From the NCBI GenBank assembly GCA_002914845.1, contig JXTC01000301.1:83703-147702 (forward strand): a stretch of 64,000 nucleotides of DNA. The letters run 5' to 3'. The position numbers and the translations under genes are program-made. Below are positions 1 to 13,044 of this stretch, piece after piece (positions within the stretch are counted from its first letter, which is position 1; every line of letters begins with the position of its first letter). The notes below the pieces were generated by a model. The model made no database searches. It had not been told where the DNA came from and saw only the letters and a list, made by a program, of their open reading frames with translations. This DNA is from Trema orientale (taxonomy: Eukaryota; Streptophyta; Magnoliopsida; Rosales; Cannabaceae).

Positions 1-234
1 GATCAATTTGTAACACTCATCACTATGATATCGTATAATATGAGTGGGAAAAAAAAATCCAGATCTTGAACTTTTTGCAATATGTTCAAAAATAAAGAAA
101 TAAGGTCGTTCAAATGGTAGAAGCAATAGACATGCACAATGTCCATATTTTTTTTAGACTCATATAAGTTTAAAACTTTTTGTTAGGTATGGCTACCGGA
201 CATTCCTAGTCAATATTAGTTCCCAAAACAGTAC

Positions 235-3200
235 CTGGTGGAGTACCACAGCACATATTACGGTCATCAATGTGTTCAACTTCAAGACCAATGAACCATG
301 CACCAAGCGAGACATCTTCATTAGCATACTTATGCAGTATAGGTCTGCAGTCACAAACAGCATCATAAGAACTTTCAACATGTATGATAGCAAAATATTA
401 TGTGGAAATTTCAAAGAGTGCGAAACCAAAGTAACGTTGTTCAATTTGAAATATTTCAACAACTGCTAGTGCTAATTTTGGTCTAGAAATATTCAGTTTT
501 TCTCTCCCTTGATCATAGACAAATTTAACAACACAATATAGTTTGATTATCCTCAACACTTTAATTAGAATTTCCAGATAATATCATTTCAATCACTGTC
601 AAAATCAAAGATGGTATCAAATTTGGTTTTAAAAATATTTCATGTTGACACAGGAGAAAAAGAACTTCCATCTCGGTATAGTTATACTAAATCCAGAATC
701 TTACAAGGATGAGAACTCTTAAAGTAAACATATTATTTAACTAAATATCTTACTGGTTGATGGAAATATATGTAGCTAGATCCTTGGAGACTGCATAAAT
801 CTGCCCAGTAGCATGTCGAAAGTATTTGTTCCCTTCCTCTCCAAATTTCCAGTATTCTGGTTCATGGTATTTGACATTCCTAGAAAAAACAAAGTCTAAG
901 AAATTAGTACCAATGAAGGCATGAGGGAACAAGCTAAATTCATATGATAGCTTATAGAGAATTACTTTTGAGAAAGAACAGGTCCAGACTTCATACAACC
1001 GATGTAGACTCTGGGCTTCGACCGGTGTCTGGCAAGAGTAGTAGCTAGCATACCTGCACAGAACAGACAGGAAAAAGACTCAAGTCACTCAACCTTGGTA
1101 ATGCCAATGGGACAAAAATTGTTTATGTGAAAAATAGGTCAGAAAATGTTTATATGAAAATTAAAATATTAAAGTTTCATACAGCAATGCATACCTAAAT
1201 TGACATGAACATCATCATCGACCTTGACATAGAAATCAGAATCCCATTTTGCAACAGCAGTAGAAAAGAAAATTTTTGTTTTTGCCGACAATTCATGATA
1301 TCCTTCAACATGTTCCTGCAGGATAATGCAAGATTAAGACCACATTCATGTCATAATTTTTTAATTTACACACAAGAGAGTTCCATGATTTCTTACCAGT
1401 CTAAGGAAATCTTTATGTTGAGCATCTTCAGAATCAATGGCTCTATCTAAAATGCTATTGGATGTTGCACTGAATGAATAGGCAAATAGTACCTCAGGTC
1501 AGTTACAAAGAAGCATGGTTACAATGTAATAATTGGTATTTACCAATTTTTAGTAAGATGTAAATGATATATTGTAACATGTCAACTAGGAAAAGTACTA
1601 CTGCAATTTTTATATGGATATCATCTCATGTCGTGTTAGTGTCACACCACCATTGGATTTCTAGGATTGACCACTTCTAGAATCGTAATTGTGGTAGTTT
1701 ATTTTGGAACAGGTAGTAGAAACATAGGATAAAAATACATAACGGCAAAGGAAAATGTATTAGCATCCTTTGGTATAAGTAAATAGAATTTATCTCCGGA
1801 TTGTAGATAGCATTAATAATATCTATTTAATCACCACATAAGATAAAGGAATGGTCATGCTAATTGCTCCAGAATACTGTTTATTGTACATAAGAGTAAT
1901 ATTTGTAATTGGATATAAAAGTAATAGGGATGACTTCAAAAGCTAATTGAAATTCTGCGGACAACAGCTTTCTGAAAAACAACCTACTGATGCACACCAG
2001 AAGAGCCAGCAGTGAAAGAATTTAGAAGCCCTGTATATGTGAAAGTCGTGTGCAGTTCTAAGGAAATTCTATTGCAAATTGCTTAACATTCTAGTATAAT
2101 GATGGGAAAAAATAAAAAGGAAAACATAGTGAAAAAGAAAGCCAGCACAAGAGATAACAAAGGGACAGAAGATGGTATAGACATAGAAGTATAAACATGG
2201 AGTTTTTCCCGCCATTCAAGTGACTTTTTATGCCCAGCGTATAGCTATCATTGCAATAAAAGAACTAACAACTAGGAAAGTTTTCATTACTAAACCATGG
2301 ACAATGGAATAGAGAAAAGTTCACAAAAGAGAACATAAAAAGAAATCTATCGCAAACTCCAAATTATCCTCTGATGGATAAGGCAAAAGAAGCAACATCA
2401 CTCCACGCCTTCTTGAAAATTGAAAATAATCAATTATGTCCAACTAACACCAGTAAACGGATTAATTCCTCGAGCTCATATTAAAGGCAAGGTAAAAACT
2501 TATTTTGCTAGAATATGCTCACTGTTACGCATATCATAAAGCTAGGGAGAAATAATTTACCTGTGGCCAATCGTGAAGCGAATAACAATGCCCTTTTCAC
2601 GTTCTAATTGCAGAAGTTTTTCCCCTGTGACCAAGAAAGCAGTAAAATTCAGCCGAAAGACCCTCAACACGTTATGATCAACAGACCAGATGCAAAGAAA
2701 AGTGGCATAACTATAATACCTTGAGGCATCCATGTCTCTCTGACCGAATCACGACGCTTCCTACTACTGAAAGCAGTATTGATTCCAATGACTATAAACA
2801 CTTTCTTTCTGGGAGAGTCTTCCTGAGGCAACACCGGTTTGGTATCCGAACCCTCAGAGAATCCCAACTCCCTAGAACTCCGAGTGGCCGCCAATTCCAT
2901 TTGAATCATTGCCATTTGCTTGTCTAGAGATCTGGCACGGCTCCGCATTCAAAACCAGCCAAATTGTTTAATAAAAATATAATAAATAAATTTAAAAAAA
3001 AAAAAAGAAAGAAAAGAAAACCAGAACAATGGGTTCTAGGCGGAGTACACCATAAGCTCAAGTTTCTACTCACTGAATTGATTCATGGGTTTTGTAAATT
3101 TCATCCATCACATCCTTTTCTTGTACAGGCTTCTGATTCAAATTCAACAAAAAACTTCAAATTCAATGAAACGCCAATTACGTACGTAATATGTGTGTAT

Positions 3201-3641
3201 ATATAGATATATATAGATATATATATATATATATATATATATGAAGAATTCAAAATTACCTTCTTAGTTGCACAATCCTCGGTGACGATTTGAAGCTCCT
3301 GCTCATGGCGACGATTCGAGATGAGCTGATTGTTGGACTCAGGTGGTGCCCAGATTCTAGAAGAACTAATCCAAAAATCAATAATCGGAACTTCGTCATC
3401 AATATTCAAAATTCATTCATTCTTTTCCAGAATTAACAAGAATTTAACCCACACACAAAAAAAAAAAGAATCCAAAACTCTCGAAGATCAAAATCAAAAT
3501 CAACAAATACGAACAGTCAGGAAGCGTCCATGAAGAAGGAAATAGCAACCTGATAGTGAGGAGGACACCAAGGAAGAAGGAAGACATGCAAACAATCGGA
3601 ATCCATTTCGCAGAGATTCTCCCTGAGCTCCGGCTCTTCAT
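235..3641 (-). CDS. GT31 beta-1,3-galactosyltransferase (plant B3GALT type), 3' end off the window
   Basis: Type II Golgi glycosyltransferase that adds beta-1,3-linked galactose, in plants typically to arabinogalactan-protein glycans. Exons, read on the minus strand: 3641-3550, 3356-3260, 3132-3074, 2931-2720, 2624-2561, 1469-1397, 1315-1195, 1053-966, 879-754 and 344-235. All have GT/AG borders and phases agree, giving 347 codons. Residues 1-31 hold a basic tail and one membrane anchor (about 13-29). Next comes the DUF4094-like stem (KTHESI, SLDKQ), then the catalytic domain from [18 protein letters not shown]. The metal-binding DxD motif is [13 protein letters not shown] (DDD at about 232-234), and [16 protein letters not shown] and CCGTPP follow. 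Family members are about 380-400 residues, so the missing last exon should add roughly 40-50; the last visible exon ends in phase 1 at a GT donor. Family call is sure; the exact acceptor is not. Confidence 0.93.
3191..3242. repeat. (TA)n microsatellite in intron 2 of the galactosyltransferase gene
   Basis: About 50 bp of TA repeat interrupted by two GATA units. It lies between exon 2 (3356-3260) and exon 3 (3132-3074), just downstream of the exon 2 donor. Confidence 0.85.
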
Positions 3642-3645
3642 TTCA

Positions 3646-3662
3646 GAGAGAGAGAGAGAGAG
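3646..3662. repeat. (GA)n leader microsatellite
   Basis: Short GA run a few bases upstream of the galactosyltransferase start codon, probably in its 5' untranslated leader. CT/GA leaders recur at the starts of other genes in this window. Confidence 0.7.
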
Positions 3663-5298
3663 AAATGAATGAAAACTGAAAACGAAAATTTGGAGGTTTT
3701 GGAATATCGAGATTTGATTCGTAGTTTGGTTTTGGTTTTGGCTTTGATAGTATTTATGGGTTAAACTAAAAGCCGCGTTTGGAGAAAATGGAGAGTCTGG
3801 ACAAATGTTTAATAAAAATGAAAATGAAAATGAAAATGAAAAGGAGAGAGAGCGACAGAGTTTTTGAGTTTTGAATTCACATGCGACTTTGGCGTCGTCT
3901 CGTGCCGTGTTGGGGGTGTGGGGAGGGGCGAGGAGTCAGAGCCAGTAGGCCACAGGGACGATGTGATATGGACACCTTTCTTTTTGGATTGGGCCTTTGT
4001 TTTCGACTCTAGTCGTGGACGACAGTCACGCCACTCCTTATGATTACTGTGTTGTTATTGGCTAATTATTATTATAATCGCGGGATCTAATTTATTAATT
4101 AAAATTATTTAGTGACAGATATACACGTCACTACTAATATTTTATTGTTCTCTTATTTTATATATATACAAGGAAACTAAATAATTTAAAATATATATAT
4201 ATATGGGTAATGTTTTAATGGAGATTTTTATTTTTACTTCATAGATGGGTACTATAATTTGGGTCATTGAATTTTAATCTAATAGTTAAAATAATATTAG
4301 TAGATTTTAAAAAAAAATTATTATAATTAATACATATATAAATATAGAAAGTTATTTAAAACAAAAAAAATAGGTAACCTGATGAGTAGGTTAATTTTTT
4401 TTTATTTCTTTTTTTTTATAAGAAAACAAAACTAGTAAAAAATACTTAATAATCCCAAATCATTCTCAATTATCTTATTTGTTGGAAAAAAAAAAAAACA
4501 ACAACAAAAGATGTACAAATTTTAAGCTGTTTCACACATAATTGTTTTTTAAAACAAATTTTCTTTCATTGTAGTTGCTTTATTCATTTTTTATTATTTA
4601 AGAAAACAACCTATTCATAATATGAAAATTATGCTACTTTGGACTTTACCTTTCATACAGTAAAAAAAAAATTTTATGAAATATTGAAGATACAATAGTA
4701 CCTATAGTTTTAAATTAAAGATAATTAAAAAATTAAACTTTAAATTAAATTTTCAAAAAGAAAATAAATAAAAAAGAATTAGAAATTAATATATTGAATG
4801 AGATGACTTGTTGTTGTAAATTTATTTCCAAATTAATCAAACTTACTCATCCATGGAGTAAAAATAAAAATACCCATTAAAAACTCACCCATATATATAT
4901 ATATAATAAAAAACGTAAACAAGCAGCTTAGAGTGGAATGACACACTTAAAATGATCTATGCTTCTATAATACCAATAGATATATAAAATAAGAAATTTA
5001 ATGCATATCTGATTTATTTATTTATTTTAGGAGAGGAGAGGAAAATGTTCTTTTGTGAGGGAGTGAACTGACAAAACAGGATACTTTCAAAATAAACTTA
5101 ACCAGAGTGGCAGAGTGTAAGCGATTCGATTCGGTTTTGAAAGGTTTTTTTTTATCAAACCAGATTGTTGGTTTGGTTTAATCGTGATCAAGACTAACTA
5201 AATATTCTAATAAAATAGGGCCACATCGAACTATATAGTACTTGATTCAGTTAGGTTTTAACTAGTCAGTTTGGGCATCTATCCACTCTTAAAAGTTA
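3663..5298. other. Intergenic region upstream of the galactosyltransferase gene
   Basis: Contains the presumed promoter of the minus-strand gene in the first few hundred bases, then AT-rich DNA with no coding signal. About 5120-5290 has GATTCGGTTT/AAACCAG-like inverted patterns typical of old hAT-type non-autonomous elements, too decayed to delimit. Confidence 0.5.
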
Positions 5299-5480
5299 GA
5301 GTAATGCTACAGTGCATATTGAGGCATCACACAAGGTATTAAATTTTTTTTTTTATTTGGTGATATATTTAATATATAGGGTTCTATACATAGTTTCACT
5401 TAAAGTATCATTTCATCCTTCGATCAAAATTTAACGTCTTATTTGATGTTAAACACTTATGATATCTTGTAGCATTGCCC
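5299..5480. mobile_element. Small MITE with inverted ends (about 182 bp)
   Basis: The ends form an inverted repeat: GAGTAATGCTACA on the left and the reverse complement of GGGCAATGCTACA on the right. The flanks AAAAGTTA and AAAATATTA resemble an 8-9 bp target duplication with one indel. No coding capacity. Superfamily uncertain; the duplication length would suit Mutator or hAT. Confidence 0.6.
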
Positions 5481-6234
5481 AAAATATTAGGCTAGTGGAA
5501 CTTTATTAGCTTGATTCTCAACGCATAAGGTACTATTAGAATTGATTTTTGCAGTGCGTCCTGTACATACCAAAATTGCTCATTTCATAAAGAATGCGAA
5601 AATATTTTCAGCTATTCTTCAATGAGGAATTAAATTCATGGGTTTGCAAGGGGCCCAAAGTATTTTAATTGGTGTGGCTGCCTATTGAAAGCCTCTTCAA
5701 TATATTTTTTTGTTTTTTCCTCAAACCTCTTCAATACAATATCGTTTCAATTTCTTTCCGTTCTTCAAAAGTCAACATGCTGTTAACGTCTTTTGATTCT
5801 GCATGACTACAGGTTATTTGTGCAGTGAAATGTCATTATATAAAACTTGACTGGCACACTGCTTTATTTTTTCTCAATTAGGATGGGAAGCAGTTTTTCC
5901 AACTCTTTCCGTACGCACATTGTAGCAAATTTGCTTTTTTGGTATTAAATAAACAATTCCGGGAAAAAATAGAAAAGGAAGAAATAAATATTTCAGCCCA
6001 AGTAAAATTATTGTTTATTTAGTATTTGGTTAACACAACCAAAAAAAAAAGGTAGTGATTTCCTGTAAATTTTTATTATTGACGTTCTTTTTTTTTATTC
6101 ACCCTAAAAAAAAGGTTTTAGAGAGAGAGAGGGAGAGAGAGTTTGTTGAATCAAATACATATTGTCTTTTTCTCAAGAAAAAAAAAGAAAAAAAAGAAGA
6201 TATATTGTCCTGTCCCTTCTATTATAAGTTTTAT

Positions 6235-6823
6235 GGCCCGTTTGGTCTGTGGGACAATGGACCGGACTGGATTATATAGTCCTGAGCCCGTGTTTGGTGT
6301 GTGCAAGGGATAAAAAATGGGGGGACTATTTTGTTCGGGAAAACTTTTAATCCCCTTCCAAGGGGACTATTGAAACCCGTGTAAATGCATGGGATTAAGT
6401 TATCCCACGCACCAGGAGTGCTATTTGACCTTTTTTTTCTTCTTTTTTTTTTTTTCAAATTTTCTTACTTTACATTTCAAAAAGATAAATGCCTTATTAA
6501 AAAACAAAAATATTATGTTAATACTAGCTTACATGCCACCTCGTGAATAACTTAGCAAAAAGAAAAATAATTAGTTCAAAAAATATCTGTGTTTTTTTTA
6601 AAGAAAAAACTGGTTTTTATGTTTTATTTTTTTTTGTTCCAATGCTAATTTCATAAAATATTATATACATATAACTATATTAAATGTATTTTATGAGGTA
6701 CTCAAAATTATAGTCCTAGACTGCACCTAACACAGTATTGTACAAAGACAGTCCAATCCAATCCAATCCAATCCTATTAATAATCCAATCCACTCCAGTC
6801 CAATCCAACATACCAAACACGCC
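6235..6823. mobile_element. Tourist/Harbinger-like non-autonomous element (about 590 bp)
   Basis: Begins GGCCCGTTTGGT and ends ACCAAACACGCC, the familiar inverted ends of many plant Tourist/PIF-Harbinger MITEs. The right side has repeated CCAATCCAATC units, and the left side contains related GGACTGGATTA sequence in inverse orientation. The expected 3-bp TTA duplication is not clean. The short open frames inside are chance. Confidence 0.65.
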
Positions 6824-7269
6824 TCAGTGGAGAATTTTACGTGCTGGGACTTGGGTATATGAAAAAATTCTGATAAATTATGCATATTTTTTAAACTGTC
6901 TAGATTTTCTTTAGATCAGCCTGAGTTTGTATATGCCTCTCTCATACACTAATAAGATTTTAGTAATATCTAACATGTACTGCAGATCCTATTCATATAT
7001 ACATATATGTAATATGGTTACCTATCCAATAAGTATTTTTTTTTAACACATGTGTAGATATTTTTTTTTAGCCTTTTTAGTTGTTGGATCATCATCTAAT
7101 GGTGATCTAACGGCTATAATAAGGTGCATAAAAAGACATGCATCATTATTATTCTTTCTCTCTCCTACTATTTATTATAAAAAATGTATATGATAAATTT
7201 TCATTAACCAAAATGAAACCTATGTATAGATTAAAAAAAAATACCTACTGTATTGGTGCTCATGTAATA

Positions 7270-7299
7270 CATATATATATATATATATATGTGTGTGTG
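7270..7299. repeat. (AT)n(GT)n microsatellite
   Basis: AT repeat followed by GT repeat in intergenic DNA, just upstream of the 7401 MITE. The similar compound repeat at 26491-26522 is unrelated in its flanks. Confidence 0.8.
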
Positions 7300-7400
7300 A
7301 AAAGAATTGTATTCAATGAAAAAGGATGGATAAAATTGTCAAAAAAAGAAAAAGGGTGGATACCCTATGGTAACTTAAAAAGTTAAATGCAACTTGCATG

Positions 7401-7937
7401 TTATATAAGGGATATTAATTGAATCTATTAGTCAGTGAACTAAGGAGAAAGTCTACCTTTAGTCTTAAACTTTAAATCATGTATGGGTCCTTAAATTATT
7501 AAAAATATTTTATTTTAGTCATTTTTACTATACATTTTGTTTTATTCTTATCAGAATGAACACATGAGTTGCATTTCTCATTTTGTATTTGTGATCTGAA
7601 CAAAATGTAATATGTTGGACAGTTCTATATAGCATTATTGTCCAATGTGCAACTAATTTTGTTCAACTAATCTTTTTCAAACTACTTCAATTCATGTTCT
7701 AATTTCTTTATAGTACTGGACTATGCTCGTGGATATTAAACAAGTATAACAGAATAGTAAAAATATCTTATATGTCTATTATGTCAAGAATAAAACAAAA
7801 TATATAAAAAAAATGACTAAAATAAAAATTTTTAAATAGTTTTAAGATCTAAGTAATATAATTTAAAATTTAAGGATCAAAATACAAGATTTTTCTTATA
7901 ATTTAGGGACTAACATTGACATTTATCCTTATATGAG
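7401..7937. mobile_element. Mutator-type MITE, copy A (519 bp plus 9-bp target duplications)
   Basis: Element body 7410-7928. The flanking 9-mers TTATATAAG (7401-7409) and TTATATGAG (7929-7937) differ at one base, the duplication length typical of Mutator-like elements. The left and right ends are long inverted repeats of about 100 bp that include TTAGTCNNTNAATTA-like sequence. It aligns along its whole length, in direct orientation, with the copy at 34661-35170, but the two have many differences, so both insertions are old. No protein is encoded. Confidence 0.85.
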
Positions 7938-10272
7938 ATATGTCAGTATAACCTGACTATTGTGATAGCTCATAAGACTCATAAATATGTTAATACATTA
8001 TACATATTATAAACGTGGTTCCCTCCACAAAAAAATATAATATAATATAATAAGGACGGCACTTTTGCCCCCACCTTTGTTTTTCCCCCTCTTTCCACCT
8101 TTCTTTTTAATTTTTCTCTTACAACAATATCCTTATTTGACATTATATATCTGGACAAAAGTCTCTTATTACACCCCTCAAAACATGCAACACTTCTATC
8201 AGCTTTAACTCTTACGATTGATCTTCATGTTTAATATTTTGAATTTGTATTACTCGTAATGGAAACTAAATTTCTTAACATTATTGATCCGAAAAACAAA
8301 AAAAAAATTATTGACGTTAGAATGAAAACCACACAGTTATAATTAAATTACATTGGGTTATTGCCAAGGGATTTCTTTAACATGATTTTGTAGTCCAACT
8401 GTCCAAGTCATTTTTTTCAATGTAAAACTTTAATAAGAGTTTTTACTTATATCATACTATTAACCTGGTTTCTAATTACCAAAGTGTCCTTTTTTTTTTT
8501 CCTTTTCCCTTTTTGTTGGGAAAGGTTAGTAACATACTTTTTCAATTATAGTTTAGTTTATGAACATAATAGGAAAATTGAGATTATTCTCATCAGACAG
8601 GTTGAGAGTTAAGAACTGTGCAATTTCGAGAGTCGTATTTGGCTTATATTTTATGCAATCATTTTTATTGTTTTAGGACTTAAACTAATTAATAACAAAG
8701 TATTAGATGAAAGGGAAAAGAATCTTTTTAGAATTTTTCATTGATGAGTAATTATTGAAACTAATGAAAATTTAAATGGGTGAGAAAAGAAAATTTTGAA
8801 AATTTAAAAGATCTCTTTAGAAAAAAGGTGTGAAGAGCGACCAAAAAAAAAAAAAAATGGTGGCAATATAGCTACTCGTATCATAATCAAGTAGATAGTA
8901 TATTGGTCACACTAGTATTACAAGAGACTGGGCTCCTTAACATTATCCTAGCTATTATGAGGTCATTATTAGTAATCTCGTATGAGTACATACGATATAT
9001 TGGTCTTATTGTTAGGAATAGTTGTTCCAACGAATGAACGAAAGAACCCAAAATATTTAGACCAATACTGTATTTGGGTCAACAAATTGCAATACTTGCA
9101 AATCCTTCTAGGAAAGTAGGAGGAAATTCGTACGGTTCATATGAGCTTAGAATTACTACGATCATGATTTCCTGTTCGTGTGAATTAAGCCCAACCAATT
9201 ACTTTTCAAAAATTTCATGCTTATACCAAACTTCAGCTACAATTCCAAACAACAGCAATACAATTTCCTAACAGCTTCTTCATTTTTTTTTTTTGAATAA
9301 AAAATTTCAAAGACCAATTAATGAGAAATACAAAATAATAAATAATTTTTTTTTTTATTTTGGTCTTTAAATGACAGGAAAATACTAATCCGGTTCAGGA
9401 CCAAGTCTAAGAAAGTTTGGTACTCACTATTTTTAGTGTCTCCACATGGTCAATGATCATTATAGAATGACATAATGTACGTGCGAATGATTGCGTGTGT
9501 GGCTTGTGCTTGTAAGTTGTAAATATATTAAAGAGTAATAAATTTCAAAATTATTTGCGTAGTCATGTTGTGAATCACCATTTGGGCAATAATTTCGGTA
9601 CCAGCAGCCTATACCCTGTTGTCTTAGACGCTTGAAGGGTGCATATAGTACAGAACGGCCTAAGTTTGAACTTTATTATATACTTGTTCTAGATAGACCG
9701 ATCAAATTTCCATTTGCGGCTAATAAATTATAAGACTATAAATGCGAGCGTATTAGTTAGAGTATTGTGCAGTGTTTGGAAAAGACAAGATTTTCTAATT
9801 CTTCGGAACTACAACGGAAGCCAAAATGTGATCCTTTTCTGCTGTAAATTTAAATAGGTCAAATGGAGAAGGGAGTTGATCACTCACTTTTATTTTAATC
9901 AATTTTCTTTTTTCTTGTTCTTACTAAGATTCTTATTAGTTATAAAAAAGTATTAGCAAAATTTGTTATTCTCCTTTGAACTTTTATGTCTAGCTTGTTG
10001 ACTTTGCTAATATTACAACGAATTATTGTTAGAATTCATGTGTCAAATAATGAGACAATAGTGTTATAAAAAAATAAAAAAAACAACTAGGACTCCTCTT
10101 AATTAAAAGCTTAATTATTAACTTATCCTCATGTGTAAGTAACTACTAGGGCACCACACAGAAAAATGTTCAAAATAGCATTCAGAACTAATCGACCATT
10201 TCATAGTTCTGCCTAATAGTTTTTGGTCTTATAGAAATGTCCCTTTTAATTTTCAAAAAAAAAAAAATGAAT
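7938..10272. other. Intergenic AT-rich DNA
   Basis: No gene or bounded repeat recognised. Open frames are short, lack codon bias and resemble nothing known to me. Poly-A/T runs are frequent. Confidence 0.5.
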
Positions 10273-10430
10273 GAGTAATGCTATGAGACACCAATAGTAC
10301 CCAACACCACAATGATGTGTCTATCTGTCATTGGATGATTTTAATTAATAAACTATCATACATGAGTTCTACCTGAATTATAATTATGATTAACTAGTGA
10401 CAGACTGACACATCATATGAAGCATCACTA
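10273..10430. mobile_element. Short inverted-repeat element (probable MITE)
   Basis: Two inverted arms face each other. ATGATGTGTCTATCTGTCA near 10311 matches the reverse complement of TGACAGACTGACACATCAT near 10398, and the outer ends AGTAATGCT and AGTGATGCT also pair. About 160 bp, no coding. Target duplication not identified. Confidence 0.5.
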
Positions 10431-11812
10431 GTGTTTTTCCTTTGGCATGAATATGTATATGATGTTTGTGTTTGTTTCAATCTTCTTGCATTTTCAAACA
10501 ACAAATACAGTATATATGAGTCCGGTTGCACGTATGACCTGCTGACGTGAGGTGATTATTCACAAAAATTGGGCACGTGTGAGGTAGGTCAAGAGCGGCA
10601 ACGTATTTCTCTTCAAAAAGCCATGCTTATTGCCTATGATTAGTGGAGATTCAAACTGAAAATTATAACGAAACAAATTTCCAACATGATTAGTAATTAG
10701 TTAGGCAAAGTTTGACATAAATGAAATTCACCACGTAACAAATGCATTAAACAACAATATTTTATTAGTTAGGTTGAATATTATTTCAGCTACTATCATG
10801 TAGTAACTATTTTTTTTTTTTTGGAAAGCATTTAGTAACTAAATTTTTTGACTATGTTTGATTGTGTACCTTTTTTTTCTGAATGATTTCTATATACATA
10901 TATGTATTACTCTATCCTATATATGTCCTTTGGAAACTAGAATTCTTAACTTTAGTCAATTTTGGTTGTGTTTCCCCGTTACAATCAATATTCCCGAAGT
11001 TGACAAAGAATAATCAAAGCCAATTGGGAATTTTGTTAGTGGCGCACGTTGTTTATATTATATTTGACTACAATCCGATGATGAGATTTTGTTCATTCTC
11101 TCAATTTTCTTTTTTCTCCCTTCAAATAATCTTTATAATAAGTTTTAAGATATTATATACCTTATGCATGTATTGTTTGGTACATCGTGTTAAATTACAC
11201 CATAATTAAAAAGTATACAATAATATAATAAAAGATGCTAAACAAAGCCTTTGATTATGTAGGAAAAATAAATAAATTAGAAAAAATTCACGAGCGTCCA
11301 CATGTATACCACTTGGTAACAGGTCATTCAACGAGGCACATCACATTGCAATACTTCGAAGCAGCAATTTTTTTAGTCCATATGGTTGTAACTTGTCAGA
11401 AATCATCTACATTATAAGTTTCCTTTTAAAGATTAAAAAGAAATAACAAGAAGGTTATAGTTATTGGTATTTGGTAATAAGCTGAGTGTCAGCACTCTTT
11501 AACTAAAATATCTCACATTTATCCATTTTGGTTATCTACATTCCATTGTAAAAATAAACTAGCAAAAGCTATCTACAAGTGTCTATTCTAGTTATAATTT
11601 ATAACAACCTTATAGTTTGGTTCTACTAGTTCTTTTTTTCCAGTTATTAACACATGATATATAATCTGGTTACCTTTTTACACAATAATTATTCAACTAG
11701 ATCTTATTTTATACTTATTGATATCCAATCTGGTTACTAAACTCTTCATCTCAATCCTTAAAATTATGTTTCTCTTTACTTTCTACTAAAGTAGCCTAGT
11801 GTAACCATTAGT
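10431..11812. other. Intergenic AT-rich DNA
   Basis: No gene or bounded element recognised. The open frame starting at 10883 is low-complexity and has no recognisable domain. Confidence 0.5.
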
Positions 11813-11996
11813 ATCTTAGTATTTTTTTTTTTTATAAAAAAAGTGAGGCTTAACTAATGACTATCATTTATTATAAATTTAAAGAAAAATAACACACACA
11901 CATTACTGAGGTTTGAACCCTTTATCCCTCAAAACTCACACACATCCCTCAAACTTTGGACCAACTGAGCTAGCCCCAGTTGGCATCCTAGTACTT
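11813..11996 (-). mobile_element. tRNA-derived SINE, minus strand
   Basis: Read on the minus strand, the head carries an A-box-like GGCTAGCTCAGTTGG and a B-box-like GGGTTCAAACC. The tail reads AATAAATGATAGTCATTAGT and ends in a T/A-rich run. Flanks ATCTTAGTATTT (11813-11824) and ATCCTAGTACTT (11985-11996) match at 10 of 12 positions and look like an aged target duplication. The tail matches the tail of the dimeric SINE at 25474-25779, so both belong to one family. Confidence 0.75.
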
Positions 11997-12477
11997 AATC
12001 ACCTGTATTACTCGTTAGGCTTCGAGACCCATTGGAGTAAGTTAGTGGGTGGGTAACCATGAGCATCACTCATTGGACTCGGGATGCATTGGCGTAATGT
12101 AATGGAGGACTCTCAATATCACTCATCTTTTATAGATTTTTTTTTTTGTTATAAGTTTTTTTTCCTAATGTCTGTCTTAAAAATTAATCCAAAAATTAAC
12201 TCAGGAAAAAATAATTTTAACGAAAAAAAACAAGACAAAACTCAACATTAGATATAGAGAAAAAAACAAAGGGACGAAAAAACCAAAAGAAAAAAAAAAA
12301 AAAAAAGACAAAAGGCAGCTAGGAGAGGGGAAAAAAAAGAAAAAAAAAAGAAAGAAAGAAGAAAGCAAAGAAAAAAGACGGATATAGAAAAAAATGAATA
12401 TATTTATACAATTAAAAAAATTAAGGCAAAAACGAAGTTAAAAATAAAATTAAAAAAAAAACCAGCACATCAGCCCA
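11997..12477. other. Intergenic DNA with a short duplication and an A-rich stretch
   Basis: About 12008-12060 and 12068-12112 are two diverged copies of a unit of roughly 60 bp containing CATTGG and GTAA. From 12170 to 12470 the plus strand is extremely A-rich, with AAAGAAAG patterns. No gene seen. Confidence 0.5.
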
Positions 12478-13044
12478 CCCATCTCTAGGGATGGTTAGGG
12501 TCGGGTATTATATGACTATTCGGATAAATGGGGCGGGTATAGGTACTAATTGAAAAGTCCGATCCGGGTATGGTGCAGGTACATGTATAGGGTACCTGCC
12601 CTAATTAATTATATGTGTATATATATATAAATAAATAATATATATTAGTTATATGTATAATTTATGTAAAATACACATAAATAAATATATATATATATAT
12701 ATAAATAAATTAGGTTGTATTATTGACGTATTATTAATTTTAGTATATGATATTGTCATTAGATTTTTTTTGTTCTATTTAAATTCATATTTCTTTTTAT
12801 TTTTCAAATTATTCAAATAATATTTATTTTTTTATTTTTTTACTAGATATGGGAACCTACCTACCCGTGGGGGTAATATCCGTACCCGTCTACCCGTAGG
12901 GGTAATACTCGAACCCGTCCTGCCAATTTAAATGGGTAAATGGGGTAGGTATAAGTTTGATTTGTCCCAGCAGGTACAGGAGCGGAATAGTCATACGCGC
13001 CATACGCGCCCCGAACCCGACCTGTTGCTATCCCTACTCGTCTC
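12478..13044. mobile_element. hAT-like non-autonomous element (551 bp plus 8-bp target duplications)
   Basis: Body 12486-13036. Left end TAGGGATGG and right end CTATCCCTA are inverted. Flanking 8-mers CCCATCTC (12478-12485) and CTCGTCTC (13037-13044) match at 6 of 8 positions, and 8 bp is the hAT duplication length. Subterminal zones are packed with CGGGT/ACCCG repeats on both sides of an AT-rich core, a known hAT MITE design. The apparent minus-strand frame at 12861-13079 is produced by these repeats. Confidence 0.75.

Noticed and set aside
1..234. Search for the last galactosyltransferase exon inside the window
   Set aside because: No sequence encoding the expected C-terminal motif after CCGTPP was found, so the exon must be beyond the left edge.
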